64,000 nucleotides of DNA from Intrasporangium calvum DSM 43043 (GCF_000184685.1 NC_014830.1:496001-560000), one strand, 5' to 3'. Numbered from the stretch's first letter, positions 35,282 to 43,944 are shown. Made by a program: numbers and translations. The notes: generated by a model not told the origin, from the letters alone.

Positions 35282-36119
35282 ACTCGGAGGGTCCCGTCCG
35301 GGTCAGGAAGTCGATCACCGAGTCACCGACCGACCGCATCCCGGCGAGCACCTCGGCCCCCAGTTTGTCGTCGAGCTCGGGAGCCCAGTTCGCGATCGCC
35401 GTCCACGCGACGGTCCGGCCTGCCCACGTCGCCGCCCCGATGTCGGCGCGCACGCCGGGCTCGGTGCCCGTCGTGTTCCAGTAGGCCAGCTCCCCGCCGA
35501 GCGAGGCGTGGTGCGCGAGCGGGTCCACCCCGAACCGTTCGACGAAGGCAGCCCCGACCATCGACTGGTCGACGTTCGCCGAGAGCCAGCCTCGCACCAG
35601 CCGGTCCGCCGACCCACCCATCGCCGACCCACGCATGAGGCGCTCGGCGAGCCAGCACAGCTCGAGCGCCGTCCCGGAGGACGCCGACTCGGGGTCGGCC
35701 GCCCCTCGCGCCGCCCGCACCCGGTCGTGCAGCCCCGTGCGCATCAGCCCCATCGAGGCCGTGGAGTCGGCGACGCCGGAGAGCCCGACGTGGCGGAGCA
35801 GCACGTTGGTGGCGAGGTTGTCGCGCACCGCCCCGACGAGCGCGGCCACGTCGACCAGGGGCAGGGCCTCCACCGCCAGCGTCCGCCAGATCCCCGAGCC
35901 CCCCGCGACGTCCTCCGGCGTGCGCCGCAGCAGCATTCCCCCGTCGACGGCACCGTCAGCCACCCGCCGAGCCGCCGCGAGCAGCAGGAGGAGCGTGCCG
36001 ACCGCGCCGGTGCGCAAGGGAACGTGCGCGTGGGGCGAGCTCAGCGGCATACGCCTGCCTTGGATGCGGAGGGCCACCGCCCAGCGAACGTCAGACGACA
36101 ACGAGAAGCCGAGATCCAT
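35280..36119 (-). CDS. Serine beta-lactamase-fold protein with degenerate active site
   Basis: 279 residues with class A-like layout: HVPLRTGAVGTLLLLLAAARR where VPL-SxxK would be, LVGAVRDNLATNVLLRHVG for the SDN region, and YWNTTGTEPGVRADIG for the KTG strand. The nucleophile Ser and its Lys are replaced (T-x-x-V), SDN reads RDN and KTG reads TTG. Classical beta-lactamase activity is therefore unlikely. No signal peptide is visible. It starts two bases after the stop of the EphE-like gene, so the two are coupled. A REP-A copy encodes RMPLSSP just before the first motif. Confidence 0.7.
   Translation of the reverse strand: MDLGFSLSSDVRWAVALRIQGRRMPLSSPHAHVPLRTGAVGTLLLLLAAARRVADGAVDGGMLLRRTPEDVAGGSGIWRTLAVEALPLVDVAALVGAVRDNLATNVLLRHVGLSGVADSTASMGLMRTGLHDRVRAARGAADPESASSGTALELCWLAERLMRGSAMGGSADRLVRGWLSANVDQSMVGAAFVERFGVDPLAHHASLGGELAYWNTTGTEPGVRADIGAATWAGRTVAWTAIANWAPELDDKLGAEVLAGMRSVGDSVIDFLTRTGPSE
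36036..36052 (-). repeat. REP-A copy in beta-lactamase-like gene
   Basis: GCGAGCTCAGCGGCATAC-type sequence near the 5' end of the gene, encoding MPLSSP in antisense orientation. Confidence 0.65.
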
Positions 36120-36121
36120 TG

Positions 36122-37033
36122 CTACCGAACGGACTTCAGCCAGCGGAGCAACTCAGCCGACACGGCGTCCGGTGCCTCCTCGGTCAGGAAGTGACCGGCG
36201 CGCGGGATCGTCACCGAACGGAAGTCCCCCGCCGCGTACTTCTCGGACCCGCGGATCGAGCTGACCAGGACGCACCCGTCGTCGGCGCCGTGCAGCTCGA
36301 GCACGGGCACGTGGATGGCGTGGCGGATCCGCCGCATGAAGAACGGCCCGTCGGGGCGCAGCTGCGACCGCCCCAGCCAGCGGTAGTGCTCCGCCGCGGA
36401 GTGCGCGACGAACGGGATCATCATCGCGTCGCCGTAGCGGGCGACGTCCTCGGGCGTGGGAAAGTCCCCACCTGGCGCCGACCAGTCGCGGAGCAGCCCG
36501 CCCACGTAGTCATGCGACCGCGTCATCGCCCGCTCCGGCCCGAACGGCCGCTGCAGCGAGACGATCCACGAGGAGGCGGCCCGCTGCTTCCGGTTGAGCC
36601 ACGACGCACGCCGCATGACGCGGGGGTGCGGCATCGAGAGCGACGCGACGGCGGTCGTCTCGTCGGGCCGCAGCGCCGGCATCGCCCAAGCGATCCAGCC
36701 GCCGAGCCCCTGCCCGACGATCGTGGCCTCGGCCTCGCCGAGGGCGCGGATCACCGACGCCGCATCGAGCGTCGCCGTGTAGGTGTCGTAGCCGCGGGGT
36801 GGCTTGTCGGAGCCGCCGTAACCGCGCAGGTCCATCGCGGCGACCCGGTACCCCGCCTCGGCGAGCGAGACCATCTGGTGGCGCCACGTGTACCAGAACT
36901 GCGGGTAGCCGTGCAGCATGAGGACGAGCGGTCCGTCCCCCAGCTCGGCGACGTGGAAGCGCGCGCCGTTCGCAGCGACGTGTCGGTGCTGCCACGGTCC
37001 GTCGATCTCGACGAAGGCAGCGTCGACCGGCAT
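36122..37033 (-). CDS. Alpha/beta hydrolase, EphE-like
   Basis: 303 residues with epoxide-hydrolase architecture: oxyanion motif LMLHGYPQFWYTWRHQ, AMDLRGYGGSDKP, cap domain residues (FFMRRIRHAI), and the late acid/His pair (HGADDGC and PRAGHFLTEE). The nucleophile elbow reads VGQGLGGW, with Gly where epoxide hydrolases have Asp and esterases Ser, so catalysis by the standard mechanism looks impossible. Neighbours (holin-X protein, MarP-type gene further upstream) match Rv3670 ephE position from memory. Coupled to the beta-lactamase-fold gene. Confidence 0.85.
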   Translation of the reverse strand: MPVDAAFVEIDGPWQHRHVAANGARFHVAELGDGPLVLMLHGYPQFWYTWRHQMVSLAEAGYRVAAMDLRGYGGSDKPPRGYDTYTATLDAASVIRALGEAEATIVGQGLGGWIAWAMPALRPDETTAVASLSMPHPRVMRRASWLNRKQRAASSWIVSLQRPFGPERAMTRSHDYVGGLLRDWSAPGGDFPTPEDVARYGDAMMIPFVAHSAAEHYRWLGRSQLRPDGPFFMRRIRHAIHVPVLELHGADDGCVLVSSIRGSEKYAAGDFRSVTIPRAGHFLTEEAPDAVSAELLRWLKSVR

Positions 37034-37054
37034 GAGTGGAGGGTAGCGGTCCGA

Positions 37055-37573
37055 TCAGGGATTGGTCGTATCGGACCTCGTCCCGTCGCTGGCTGCAGTG
37101 ACGGGCGTGCCCGAGGGGAGGGTCGCGGTCGACGGCCGGTCCCACTCAGGTCGGGGTGCGGCGGCCATCGTGCCGGGGTTGGCGGTGGCGGCCTTGAGCG
37201 CGGCGACCGTCTGCTGGGCCTCGGCGACGGCCTTCTTGGGGGTCGGCTCGACGGTCTTCATCTTGCGGATGCCCGCCATCGCGAGGATGCCGGCGACGAG
37301 GAGCATGAGGACGGTGATGATGAGCCACGCCGCCCAGCGGGGGAGCCAGATGTCGAGGACCTCGACGAGCGTCGTGAAGACGAAGTAGACGGCGTAGAAG
37401 CCGAGCACGGCCGCAGCGGCGAGGAGCCCCCCGCCCTTCCCGGCCTTCTTCAGCTGGCCGGACACCTCCGCCTTGGCCAGGGCGATCTCCCCTCGGACCA
37501 GCGTCGACATGTCCTGGGTCGCGGCGGCGACCAGCTGCCCGAGCGTCCGCTCCTGCCGGGGGTCCGTGCTCAT
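37055..37573 (-). CDS. Holin-X/DUF1469 family membrane protein
   Basis: 172 residues. The N-terminal amphipathic segment LGQLVAAATQDMSTLVRGEIALAKAEV is the typical phage-holin superfamily III/actinobacterial Holin-X signature, followed by two helices (about 50-75 and 81-104) and a basic, Ala/Pro/Thr-rich cytoplasmic tail. These proteins are not phage genes; they sit beside envelope genes with unknown role. 21 bp upstream of the EphE-like gene on the same strand. Confidence 0.88.
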   Translation of the reverse strand: MSTDPRQERTLGQLVAAATQDMSTLVRGEIALAKAEVSGQLKKAGKGGGLLAAAAVLGFYAVYFVFTTLVEVLDIWLPRWAAWLIITVLMLLVAGILAMAGIRKMKTVEPTPKKAVAEAQQTVAALKAATANPGTMAAAPRPEWDRPSTATLPSGTPVTAASDGTRSDTTNP

Positions 37574-37702
37574 CGGTTCACTCCTCCACGTGATCGGCTG
37601 CGCGCGCGGCGCTTGCTCCTGCCACCCTACTGTGCGGTGCACAGGGGTGCTTCGGGCGACGCGCGTGCGGCCGCCCGGTGGGACCCGTACCCACAACCGG
37701 GC

Positions 37703-37722
37703 GTATGCCGCTGAGCTCGCTC
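37703..37722 (+). repeat. REP-A copy
   Basis: GTATGCCGCT + GAGCTCGCTC in the intergenic gap before the PEBP gene, followed by a CGCGCGCCC/GGGCGCC hairpin. Confidence 0.8.
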
Positions 37723-37798
37723 CGCGCGCCCGTGCCGTCGGGCGCCTCCCGCCCTGGGGAGGGCCGGGCGGGCTGGCGGGCTGGCGCGGCTGGCGCCG

Positions 37799-38236
37799 CT
37801 AGCGGCGCGTGAAGTGGCCGGTCAGCGTGGCCGTGGCGAGCGTGTGCGAGCTGACTGCCGCGTTGAACTCGTCGAGCGTGGCGCCCGGAGGGATGTTCGG
37901 GGCCGCGATGTCCAGGGCGTGGAGCGTGAACACGTAGTCGTGCGTGCCCGACGGCGGGAAGGGGCCGGCGTAGGCCCGCACCTGGCGGGTGCCCTCCGGC
38001 AGACCACGGGCGGCGGCCCCCTCCATGAAGGTCGTCGTCGTCGGACGGATGTCGCAGACCATCCAGTGGACGTAGCCCCGGGCGACGGGATGCCAGTCCA
38101 CGACGGTGAGGGCGAAGGACCGGGTGCCGGCGGGCTCATCGGACCACGTGAGGTGCGGGGAGACGTTCTGCGCTCGCTTGCCGCACTTCTCGGGGATCTC
38201 CTGGCCCTCGGCGAAGGTGGACGAGGTGAGCTTCAT
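37799..38236 (-). CDS. YbhB/YbcL-family PEBP protein
   Basis: 145 residues. MKLTSSTFAEGQEIPEKCGKR then NVSPHLTWSDEPAGTRSFAL is the PEBP core; DxH-like VVDWHPVARGYVHWMV and GPFPPSGTHDYVFTLHALD are the ligand-binding motifs. Proteins of this family bind phosphate-containing ligands and no enzymatic role is established. Single gene with ATG at 38236. Confidence 0.92.
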   Translation of the reverse strand: MKLTSSTFAEGQEIPEKCGKRAQNVSPHLTWSDEPAGTRSFALTVVDWHPVARGYVHWMVCDIRPTTTTFMEGAAARGLPEGTRQVRAYAGPFPPSGTHDYVFTLHALDIAAPNIPPGATLDEFNAAVSSHTLATATLTGHFTRR

Positions 38237-38533
38237 CGGTTCTCCCGGAGTCAGTGGCGAGTCGCCGGGTCGTGGATCGGCGACCATCTCATCTTGGCCC
38301 CTCAGCGGTGCGTGGGCCACCTGGCGCGGGGGTGCAGGAGAGTGGCCTCCACCTGCGAATACGTGCGGGCCTGCGTTACCCCCCGCATCCACGAAGGTAA
38401 GAGGACAGTGAGGCAGAGTCGGCTGCGACTCCCTCAGCCCCGGGCTAGCAGCTCATCCTGCGCGTCGGTGTTTGAGCAAGGCCGATCGGCGCGGGGGACT
38501 CGCAATTGCGTCGTGCGCTCAGCCCGCGCGCGA
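38237..38533. other. Gene-free transition region
   Basis: 297 bp with no convincing frame, repeat or terminator. The right part is visibly richer in A+T, marking the edge of the AT-richer acyltransferase. Confidence 0.6.
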
Positions 38534-39325
38534 CTACAGTGTGCTGATAGGCGTGAACTTACCGCGTTCAGGCAATAGAAACTTCATGAATTCGACTTCA
38601 CTGGCAGTGCCACGCTTCGTGTAAGTGCGTGATTCGACGACGAACCAAGTGGAATTGACGTCCGATATGTCGTTGACTGTTCGCGCGATCCTCAGGTCGC
38701 TGCGGTCGCCACCATAGGCCTTGAGGTACTCCTCCATCTTGAGGAATTTCTCCTCCACGTTGACTGGCGAAAAGGCTGGGCCCGTCTTGTCAGTTATGTC
38801 GGCGGCGGGAGTTCCGGCATAAACCCGATTCTCTTTCATGTCTCGGGTGACCACGCTACCAACCATGGCAACAGAGCGGTCTTCGGCGGTAATTGGGGAC
38901 ACTATGCAGTGCCCAACAAACCAGACATCCTTGCCGATGCGCAAAGGCTTCTCGGACAAGAAGCGGCAGCCTTCTAGGGTGTCGCCATACTTGATATGGC
39001 TCCATAGCTGGGAGTGAGCGCCAATGCCACAGTTGTCCCCAATCGTGACCCCACCGATGGAGTCGATGATGGTGAACTGCCCGATCCACGCGTTGTGTCC
39101 GATGAGGCAAGGACTGTATCCATGAACGTTGGTGTCATGATGAATTTTGCCGTAGTCACCCAAGGAAAACTCTGGGCAACGGATTTGGACGCGCTCGCCG
39201 ATATAGCAGTTGTCTCCAATTGTCACCACGTCTGCGGGCCCTCCATCCGCGCCGCAGATGACCGCAGACGGATCGATGAACGTTCCCTTGCCAATCGTGA
39301 GTTTGTTGGCCTTGATATTGTGCAT
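38534..39325 (-). CDS. Left-handed beta-helix acyltransferase
   Basis: 263 residues. Hexapeptide repeats give LTIGKGTFIDPSAVICG, VTIGDNCYIGERVQI, GVTIGDNCGIGAHSQL and KPLRIGKDVWFVGHCIV, the LbH fold of O- or N-acyltransferases that modify sugars; the final repeats resemble WbbJ/maltose acetyltransferase. A C-terminal extension of about 80 residues (EEKFLKMEEYLKAYGG) has no known function. Base composition is clearly less GC-rich than nearly everything around it, suggesting transfer. It lies downstream of a DegT aminotransferase on the same strand, 123 bp away, which fits a modified amino-sugar pathway. Confidence 0.85.
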   Translation of the reverse strand: MHNIKANKLTIGKGTFIDPSAVICGADGGPADVVTIGDNCYIGERVQIRCPEFSLGDYGKIHHDTNVHGYSPCLIGHNAWIGQFTIIDSIGGVTIGDNCGIGAHSQLWSHIKYGDTLEGCRFLSEKPLRIGKDVWFVGHCIVSPITAEDRSVAMVGSVVTRDMKENRVYAGTPAADITDKTGPAFSPVNVEEKFLKMEEYLKAYGGDRSDLRIARTVNDISDVNSTWFVVESRTYTKRGTASEVEFMKFLLPERGKFTPISTL

Positions 39326-39448
39326 CGTCGAGCCTCCCGTGATACTTCTCGTCCATGTGCGCAGTGAGGTTGATAGATCTATTGAGGTCGGTGCCCTGGC
39401 CTTCTCGGATGTTCTTTAAGTCACACGATGTCCGGTGACGATCTGGCG

Positions 39449-40603
39449 TCACCCATGGATCGGCACAAAGCTAGAAATTGCCGAGACGACGCGGTCGAGG
39501 TCCGACTCGGTGAGGTTGGCGTGGAGCGGGAGCCGGACGAGGCGGTGCGCGCGGTCGTCGGCGACGTCGCACGGGAAGGGGGTGCGGCCGAGGGCCTTGC
39601 CCGCCGGCGAGGCGTGCAGCGGCTGGTAGTGGAACGGGGCGACGATGCTCTCGGCAGCGAGGCTCGCGATGAAGGCCTGCTGGTCCTCGTGCGTCGGCAG
39701 GAGCAGGTAGTAGAGGTGCGCCGGGTGCTGCCGGCGCTCGGGAACGGTCATCAGGGAGACGCCGTGGTCGGCGGCCCACGCCTTGAGGTCCGTGGCGTAA
39801 CGGTCCCAGACGGCGTGGCGCTTGCCCTGGATCTCCGAGTAGTGCTCGAACTGCGCCATGAGCACGGCTGCTTGCAGCTCGCTGGGCAGGTAGGAGGAGC
39901 CCTGGTCGACCCAGGTGTACTTGTCGACCTGGCCGCGCAGGAACTGCGAGCGGTTGGTGCCCTTCTCGCGGATGATCTCCGCGCGGCTGAGCAGCGACGC
40001 GTCGTTGATCAGCAGCGCGCCACCCTCGCCGCACGTGAAGTTCTTCGTGTCGTGCCAGCTCTGCGCCCCGAAGGTGCCGAAGGTGCCGAGGTGCTGCCCG
40101 TCGTAGTACGCGCCGAGACCGTGCGCGTTGTCCTCGACGATGGCGACGTCGTTGGCTGCTGCGAGCTCGGTGAGTCGGTCGAGGTCGGCCGCGACTCCGC
40201 CGTAGTGGACGACGAAGATGGCCCTGGTCCGGTCGGTGAGGGCCGCGGCGGTGGCGTCGATGTCGAGGTTGAGGGTCTCGGGGAGGACGTCGACGAAGAC
40301 CGGAGTGGCGCCCCGCAGGGCGATGGCGGTCGCGGTCGACGGGAAGGTGAACGTCGGCACGATGACCTCGTCACCGGGGCCCAGGCCGAGCGCGACCGCT
40401 GCGAGCTCCAGGGCGTGGGTCCCGCTCGTCGTGAGCAGCGTCGACGTGGCCCCCGTCAGCTCGGTGAGAAAGTCACTGGCCCGCTTGGTGAACTGTCCGT
40501 CCCCGTGCCAGACGCTGGACTTCAGAGCCTCAGCGATGTAGGGCTCCTCGAGCCCGGTGCGGTATGGCGTGGAGAAGGAGATCTGGCGCACGCCCCGTAG
40601 CAT
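39449..40603 (-). CDS. dTDP-4-amino-4,6-dideoxygalactose transaminase-like, DegT/DnrJ/EryC1/StrS family
   Basis: 384 residues. PLP-binding lysine sits in SWHDTKNFTCGEGGALL, with the VIVEDNAHG Asp region and TTSGTHALELAAVALG start of the fold. The KNFTCGEGG and YLPSELQAA motifs match RffA/WecE, which aminates dTDP-4-keto-6-deoxyglucose. ATG at 40603 precedes RQISFSTPYRTG; GTG at 40591 is an alternative. Neighbouring acyltransferase, GtrA and GT2 genes suggest a cell-surface polysaccharide role. Confidence 0.9.
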   Translation of the reverse strand: MLRGVRQISFSTPYRTGLEEPYIAEALKSSVWHGDGQFTKRASDFLTELTGATSTLLTTSGTHALELAAVALGLGPGDEVIVPTFTFPSTATAIALRGATPVFVDVLPETLNLDIDATAAALTDRTRAIFVVHYGGVAADLDRLTELAAANDVAIVEDNAHGLGAYYDGQHLGTFGTFGAQSWHDTKNFTCGEGGALLINDASLLSRAEIIREKGTNRSQFLRGQVDKYTWVDQGSSYLPSELQAAVLMAQFEHYSEIQGKRHAVWDRYATDLKAWAADHGVSLMTVPERRQHPAHLYYLLLPTHEDQQAFIASLAAESIVAPFHYQPLHASPAGKALGRTPFPCDVADDRAHRLVRLPLHANLTESDLDRVVSAISSFVPIHG

Positions 40604-40620
40604 CCCACGAACGCTGTGGT

Positions 40621-40633
40621 TAGCCTAACGACC
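40621..40633 (+). promoter_or_regulatory. Leaderless -10 element for gtrA
   Basis: TAGCCT (40621-40626), then seven bases, then GTG at 40634. Confidence 0.45.
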
Positions 40634-41056
40634 GTGAATCGCTGGTTGTCGTCCTCGAAGCTGTCCTCGACGCTGCGCTGGACACACCAGCCGGCGCGGT
40701 ATCTCGTCGTCGCCGGGACGACGAGCCTGGTGTATCTCGGGCTGGTCGCAGGGGGCCTCGCGCTCGGGCTGCACTACATCGCGGCCATCCTCGTGGCCCA
40801 GGTCATCACGATCTCCTTCGCCTTCCCCGCGTACCGGCACTGGGTCTTCGCCCCGGGCGCCGAGTGGACCAAGGACCTGGCGCGCTTCGTGTCGGTGTGG
40901 TCCTCGGGCGCCGTTGCCGGGCTGGTGATGACGCCGCTGCTCGTCGAGCTCGCTGGGTGGCCGCCGATGCTGGCCCAGGTGGTCGCGCTGGTCGTCGTGT
41001 CGGTCGGCTCCTACCTCAGCCACCGGTTCTTCACCTTCCGGCACGTCTCGCCCTGA
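40634..41056 (+). CDS. GtrA-family membrane protein
   Basis: 140 residues with four helices in GtrA layout: RYLVVAGTTSLVYLGL, LHYIAAILVAQVITISFAFPAYRHWVF, SSGAVAGLVMTPLLVEL and VALVVVSVGSYLSHRFFTFRH. The HRFFTFR end is typical. GtrA-type proteins flip or deliver lipid-linked sugars. GTG at 40634 (leaderless promoter) preferred over GTG at 40616. The GT2 gene follows after about 75 bp and probably supplies the lipid-linked sugar. Confidence 0.88.
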   Translation: MNRWLSSSKLSSTLRWTHQPARYLVVAGTTSLVYLGLVAGGLALGLHYIAAILVAQVITISFAFPAYRHWVFAPGAEWTKDLARFVSVWSSGAVAGLVMTPLLVELAGWPPMLAQVVALVVVSVGSYLSHRFFTFRHVSP

Positions 41057-41120
41057 GGGGCGCTGGAGCGGGTGTCGCCGCGGGTGTGCGGGCGGGTGAC
41101 CGGAGGGTGTGGTGACTGGG

Positions 41121-41132
41121 CATACTGACGAC
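41121..41132 (+). promoter_or_regulatory. Leaderless -10 element for GT2 gene
   Basis: CATACT (41121-41126), then six bases, then GTG at 41133. Confidence 0.45.
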
Positions 41133-42164
41133 GTGAAGATCTCGGTCGTCGTCCCCTGTTATCGGTCCCGAGCCACGCTTCCGGAGCTGGTGCGGCGCCT
41201 GCACGAGAGCCTCCCGGCCATCGCGGACGCCTTCGAGATCATCCTCGTCGTGGACGGCTCCCCGGACGACACCTATGCCGTCGCCCGCGGCCTCGAGCGC
41301 GACAACCCGGCCACGATGCGGACGGTGCTCCTGCGCCGCAACTACGGGCAGCACAACGCCCTGCTCGCCGGGATCATGCGGGCCAAGCACCCGATCACGG
41401 TGACCATGGACGACGACCTCCAGCACCGTCCCGAGGAGGTCGGCACGCTCGTCGCGGCCCTCGACGACCCGCTGGTCGACCTCGCCTACGGCGTGGCCGC
41501 CGAGGAGGAGCACGGGTTCACCCGCTCGTTCGCCTCGCGGATCGTCAAGGCGGGGCTGGCGGCGTCGGGGGTGCCCAACGCGAAGGACGTCAGCGCCTTC
41601 CGGGCGTTCCGGACTGATCTCCGGGAGGGGTTCGAGCACGTCGCCGACCCCTTCGCCTCGCTCGACGTGCTGCTCAGCTGGACGACGAACTCCGTGCGCC
41701 GGGTCACCGTGCAGATGGACGAGCGCGAGACGGGCCGGTCGAACTACTCGTTGCGGGGCCTCGCGCGCCATGCGATGAACATGGTCACCGGCTACGGCAC
41801 CGCCCCGTTGAAGCTCGTCACCTGGATGGGCCTGCTCACCTCGGTGCTCGGGTTTGCCCTGCTCGTCTCGGTCCTCGTCCGGTACTGGGTCGGCGCGGTG
41901 GAGGTCGCCGGCTTCACGACGCTGGCCTCGATGCTCGCGATCCTCAGCGGGGCGCTCATGCTGTCGATCGGCATCCTCGGTGAGTACATCGGTCGACTGC
42001 ATTTCCGGTCCATGCAGAAGCCCACCTTCCTCGTGAAGGAAGACAGCCACCGGTCGTCGACGTGGGGTGAGGTCAAGCCGGTGGAGCTGCACCCCGCTCG
42101 GGCGGACGTCGGCCCTGACGAGGTCGCCGAGGCTCTCGAGGAGCGCTACCGCCGCCAGTCCTGA
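41133..42164 (+). CDS. GT2 glycosyltransferase (GtrB/DPM-like)
   Basis: 343 residues. The GT-A fold begins KISVVVPCYRSRATLPEL; the nucleotide-metal motif appears as MDDDLQHRPEEV (DDD) and LVVDGSPDDTY precedes it. Two C-terminal helices near 240-290 anchor it in the membrane as in GtrB/ArnC. It makes an undecaprenyl- or polyprenyl-phosphate-linked sugar. The start at 41133 gives the usual N-terminus. Convergent with nhaA across 21 bp. Confidence 0.9.
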   Translation: MKISVVVPCYRSRATLPELVRRLHESLPAIADAFEIILVVDGSPDDTYAVARGLERDNPATMRTVLLRRNYGQHNALLAGIMRAKHPITVTMDDDLQHRPEEVGTLVAALDDPLVDLAYGVAAEEEHGFTRSFASRIVKAGLAASGVPNAKDVSAFRAFRTDLREGFEHVADPFASLDVLLSWTTNSVRRVTVQMDERETGRSNYSLRGLARHAMNMVTGYGTAPLKLVTWMGLLTSVLGFALLVSVLVRYWVGAVEVAGFTTLASMLAILSGALMLSIGILGEYIGRLHFRSMQKPTFLVKEDSHRSSTWGEVKPVELHPARADVGPDEVAEALEERYRRQS

Positions 42165-42185
42165 GAGCCCCTCCGGCGGGACGAC

Positions 42186-43523
42186 TCAGTCCGGGTGACC
42201 GGGCGAGGCGTCGTACACGTCGGGGATCCCGTCGCGGTCCGAGTCGCGGAGCTCCTGCTCGTGGATGCGTCGGTAGACGCGGTTGCGGAGCCGAAGGACG
42301 ACCGCCGCGAACAGTGAGGCGATCAGGCTGCCGAAGAGGATCGCGAACTTCACGTGCTCGTCCCGCTCCGAGCCGAGCCCGAAGGCGAGGTCGCCGATGA
42401 GCAGGCTGACGGTGAAGCCGACCCCGGCGAGCATCGACAGACCGAGCACGTCTGTCCAGGCGAGGCCGCTGTCGAGTTCGGCACGGGTGAACCGCGACAT
42501 CGCCCACGTGCTGCCGAAGATGCCGATCGGCTTGCCGAGCACGAGCCCGACGATGACCCCGAGGGCCGCCGGGTCGGAGAGCGCCGCGGAGAAGCCGCCG
42601 CCGATCACGGTGACGCCGGCCGCGAAGAACGCGAAGACGGGCACCGCGAACCCGGCGGAGAACGGCCGGATCTTGTGCTCGATCCGCTCCGCGAGCGAGT
42701 GCCGGTCCGGGTCGTCCTCGATCGCCCGGTTCACCGGCACGAGGAGTCCGAGCAGCACACCGGCGACCGTGGCGTGGATGCCGCTGGAGTGCACGAACCC
42801 CCACGCGAGAATCCCCGGGATGGCGAGGACGAACGGGTTGGTGATCTTGCGCTGCAGCAGGAACCGCCAGGCGGCGAGCGGGACGATCGCCGCGGCGAGC
42901 CAGAGCAGGTTGAGCGACTGTGTGTAGAAGATCGCGATGATCGTGATCGCGATGAGGTCGTCGACGACCGCGAGGGTCAGCAGGAAGGACCGGAGCGCGC
43001 TCGGCAGGTGGGTGCCGATGACAGCGAGGACCGCGAGCGCGAACGCGATGTCCGTGGCCGTCGGGATCGCCCAACCACGGAGTATGCCGCTGAGCTGGGT
43101 CGCGTCGTCACCGCTCGCCACCAGCGTGGCCGTGATGACGAACAGGATCGCAGGTACTGCGACGCCGGCGGCCGCGGCGACGATGGGCAGCGCCGCCTTG
43201 CGGCGGTCGGCGAGGTCGCCCGCGACGAACTCGCGCTTCAGCTCGATGCCGGCGACGAGGAAGAAGACCGCGAGGAGCCCGTCCGCAGCCCACTCCCCGA
43301 GCGAGAGGTCCAGGTGCAGGGACTGCGGGCCGACCGTGGTGTCCCTCAGCGCCGAGTAGGCCTCCCGCCACGGCGAGTTCGCCCAGACGATCGCTGCCAC
43401 CGCAGCGATGAGCAGGAGAGTGCCTCCGACGGTCTCCTGCCGCAGGATGTCTGCGACGTAGCGGGACTCACGCCAGGATCCTCGTCCGAGGAGCCGGCTG
43501 GTCGGGCGGGGCGGGAGTGTCAT
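42186..43523 (-). CDS. nhaA: Na+/H+ antiporter NhaA
   Basis: 445 residues with 12 helices. FFLVAGIELKREFVAG, the paired catalytic aspartates in LAVVDDLIAI and WAIPTATDIAFALAV are the NhaA signature. The cytoplasmic C-terminus ends DSDRDGIPDVYDASPGHPD, a DxDxDG-type Ca2+-binding loop resembling a thrombospondin type-3 repeat, unusual for NhaA. A REP-A copy at 43082 is in frame (QLSGILRGW). Electrogenic 2H+/Na+ exchange at alkaline pH is assumed from family. Confidence 0.94.
   Translation of the reverse strand: MTLPPRPTSRLLGRGSWRESRYVADILRQETVGGTLLLIAAVAAIVWANSPWREAYSALRDTTVGPQSLHLDLSLGEWAADGLLAVFFLVAGIELKREFVAGDLADRRKAALPIVAAAAGVAVPAILFVITATLVASGDDATQLSGILRGWAIPTATDIAFALAVLAVIGTHLPSALRSFLLTLAVVDDLIAITIIAIFYTQSLNLLWLAAAIVPLAAWRFLLQRKITNPFVLAIPGILAWGFVHSSGIHATVAGVLLGLLVPVNRAIEDDPDRHSLAERIEHKIRPFSAGFAVPVFAFFAAGVTVIGGGFSAALSDPAALGVIVGLVLGKPIGIFGSTWAMSRFTRAELDSGLAWTDVLGLSMLAGVGFTVSLLIGDLAFGLGSERDEHVKFAILFGSLIASLFAAVVLRLRNRVYRRIHEQELRDSDRDGIPDVYDASPGHPD
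43082..43100 (+). repeat. REP-A copy inside nhaA
   Basis: GTATGCCGCTGAGCTGGGT overlapping the coding sequence of QLSGILRG; the surrounding residues look family-typical. Confidence 0.6.
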
Positions 43524-43764
43524 GTCGTCCTCATGGGCAGATGGGTCATCGGACGCCGACCAGACTTCCCGGCACACCATGGCTCACGGATCATCGGAAG
43601 CCGCAGCCAGTCTACCGACGCACCCTTCGAGGGCGTGTGACGCCCGTCACCCGGACACTGTCCGGCAATTTCTTCGATTCTCGGGACAGGGGTGCGATCC
43701 GGGACATACGTTCCTCGCCGTAGGGCGACACATCGGGTGGGCCCTTCAGTCTTGTGGAGGAAAC
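43524..43764. promoter_or_regulatory. Intergenic region between nhaA and the Tad operon
   Basis: 240 bp with divergent promoters presumably for nhaA and flp. The flp Shine-Dalgarno GGAGGAAAC is clear at 43758-43764. I see no certain -10/-35 pair. Confidence 0.35.
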
Positions 43765-43944
43765 ATGACCAAGCTTGCTGCCAAGCTGCAGACCCTTCGC
43801 TCTCGTGAAGAGGGCGCCACCGCCGTCGAGTACGGCCTCATGGTCGCTCTCATCGCCGTCGCCATTATGGTGACGGTCGGCCTTCTCGGCGATGCCCTCG
43901 ACGGCCTGTTCGCGCGGGTCTTGGCGGCGGTAAACGCCGCCTGA
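43765..43944 (+). CDS. flp: Flp-family type IVb pilin
   Basis: 59 residues. A short leader MTKLAAKLQTLRSREEG is followed by ATAVEYGLMVALIAVAIMV, where the E-Y pair and the preceding G are the Flp prepilin-peptidase site and hydrophobic core. Processed subunit would be about 43 residues and form the pilus fibre. First gene of the Tad operon, GGAGG ribosome-binding site. Confidence 0.93.
   Translation: MTKLAAKLQTLRSREEGATAVEYGLMVALIAVAIMVTVGLLGDALDGLFARVLAAVNAA

Noticed and set aside
37055-37573. Prophage holin
   Set aside because: No other phage genes; the Holin-X/DUF1469 protein occupies a conserved chromosomal envelope locus.
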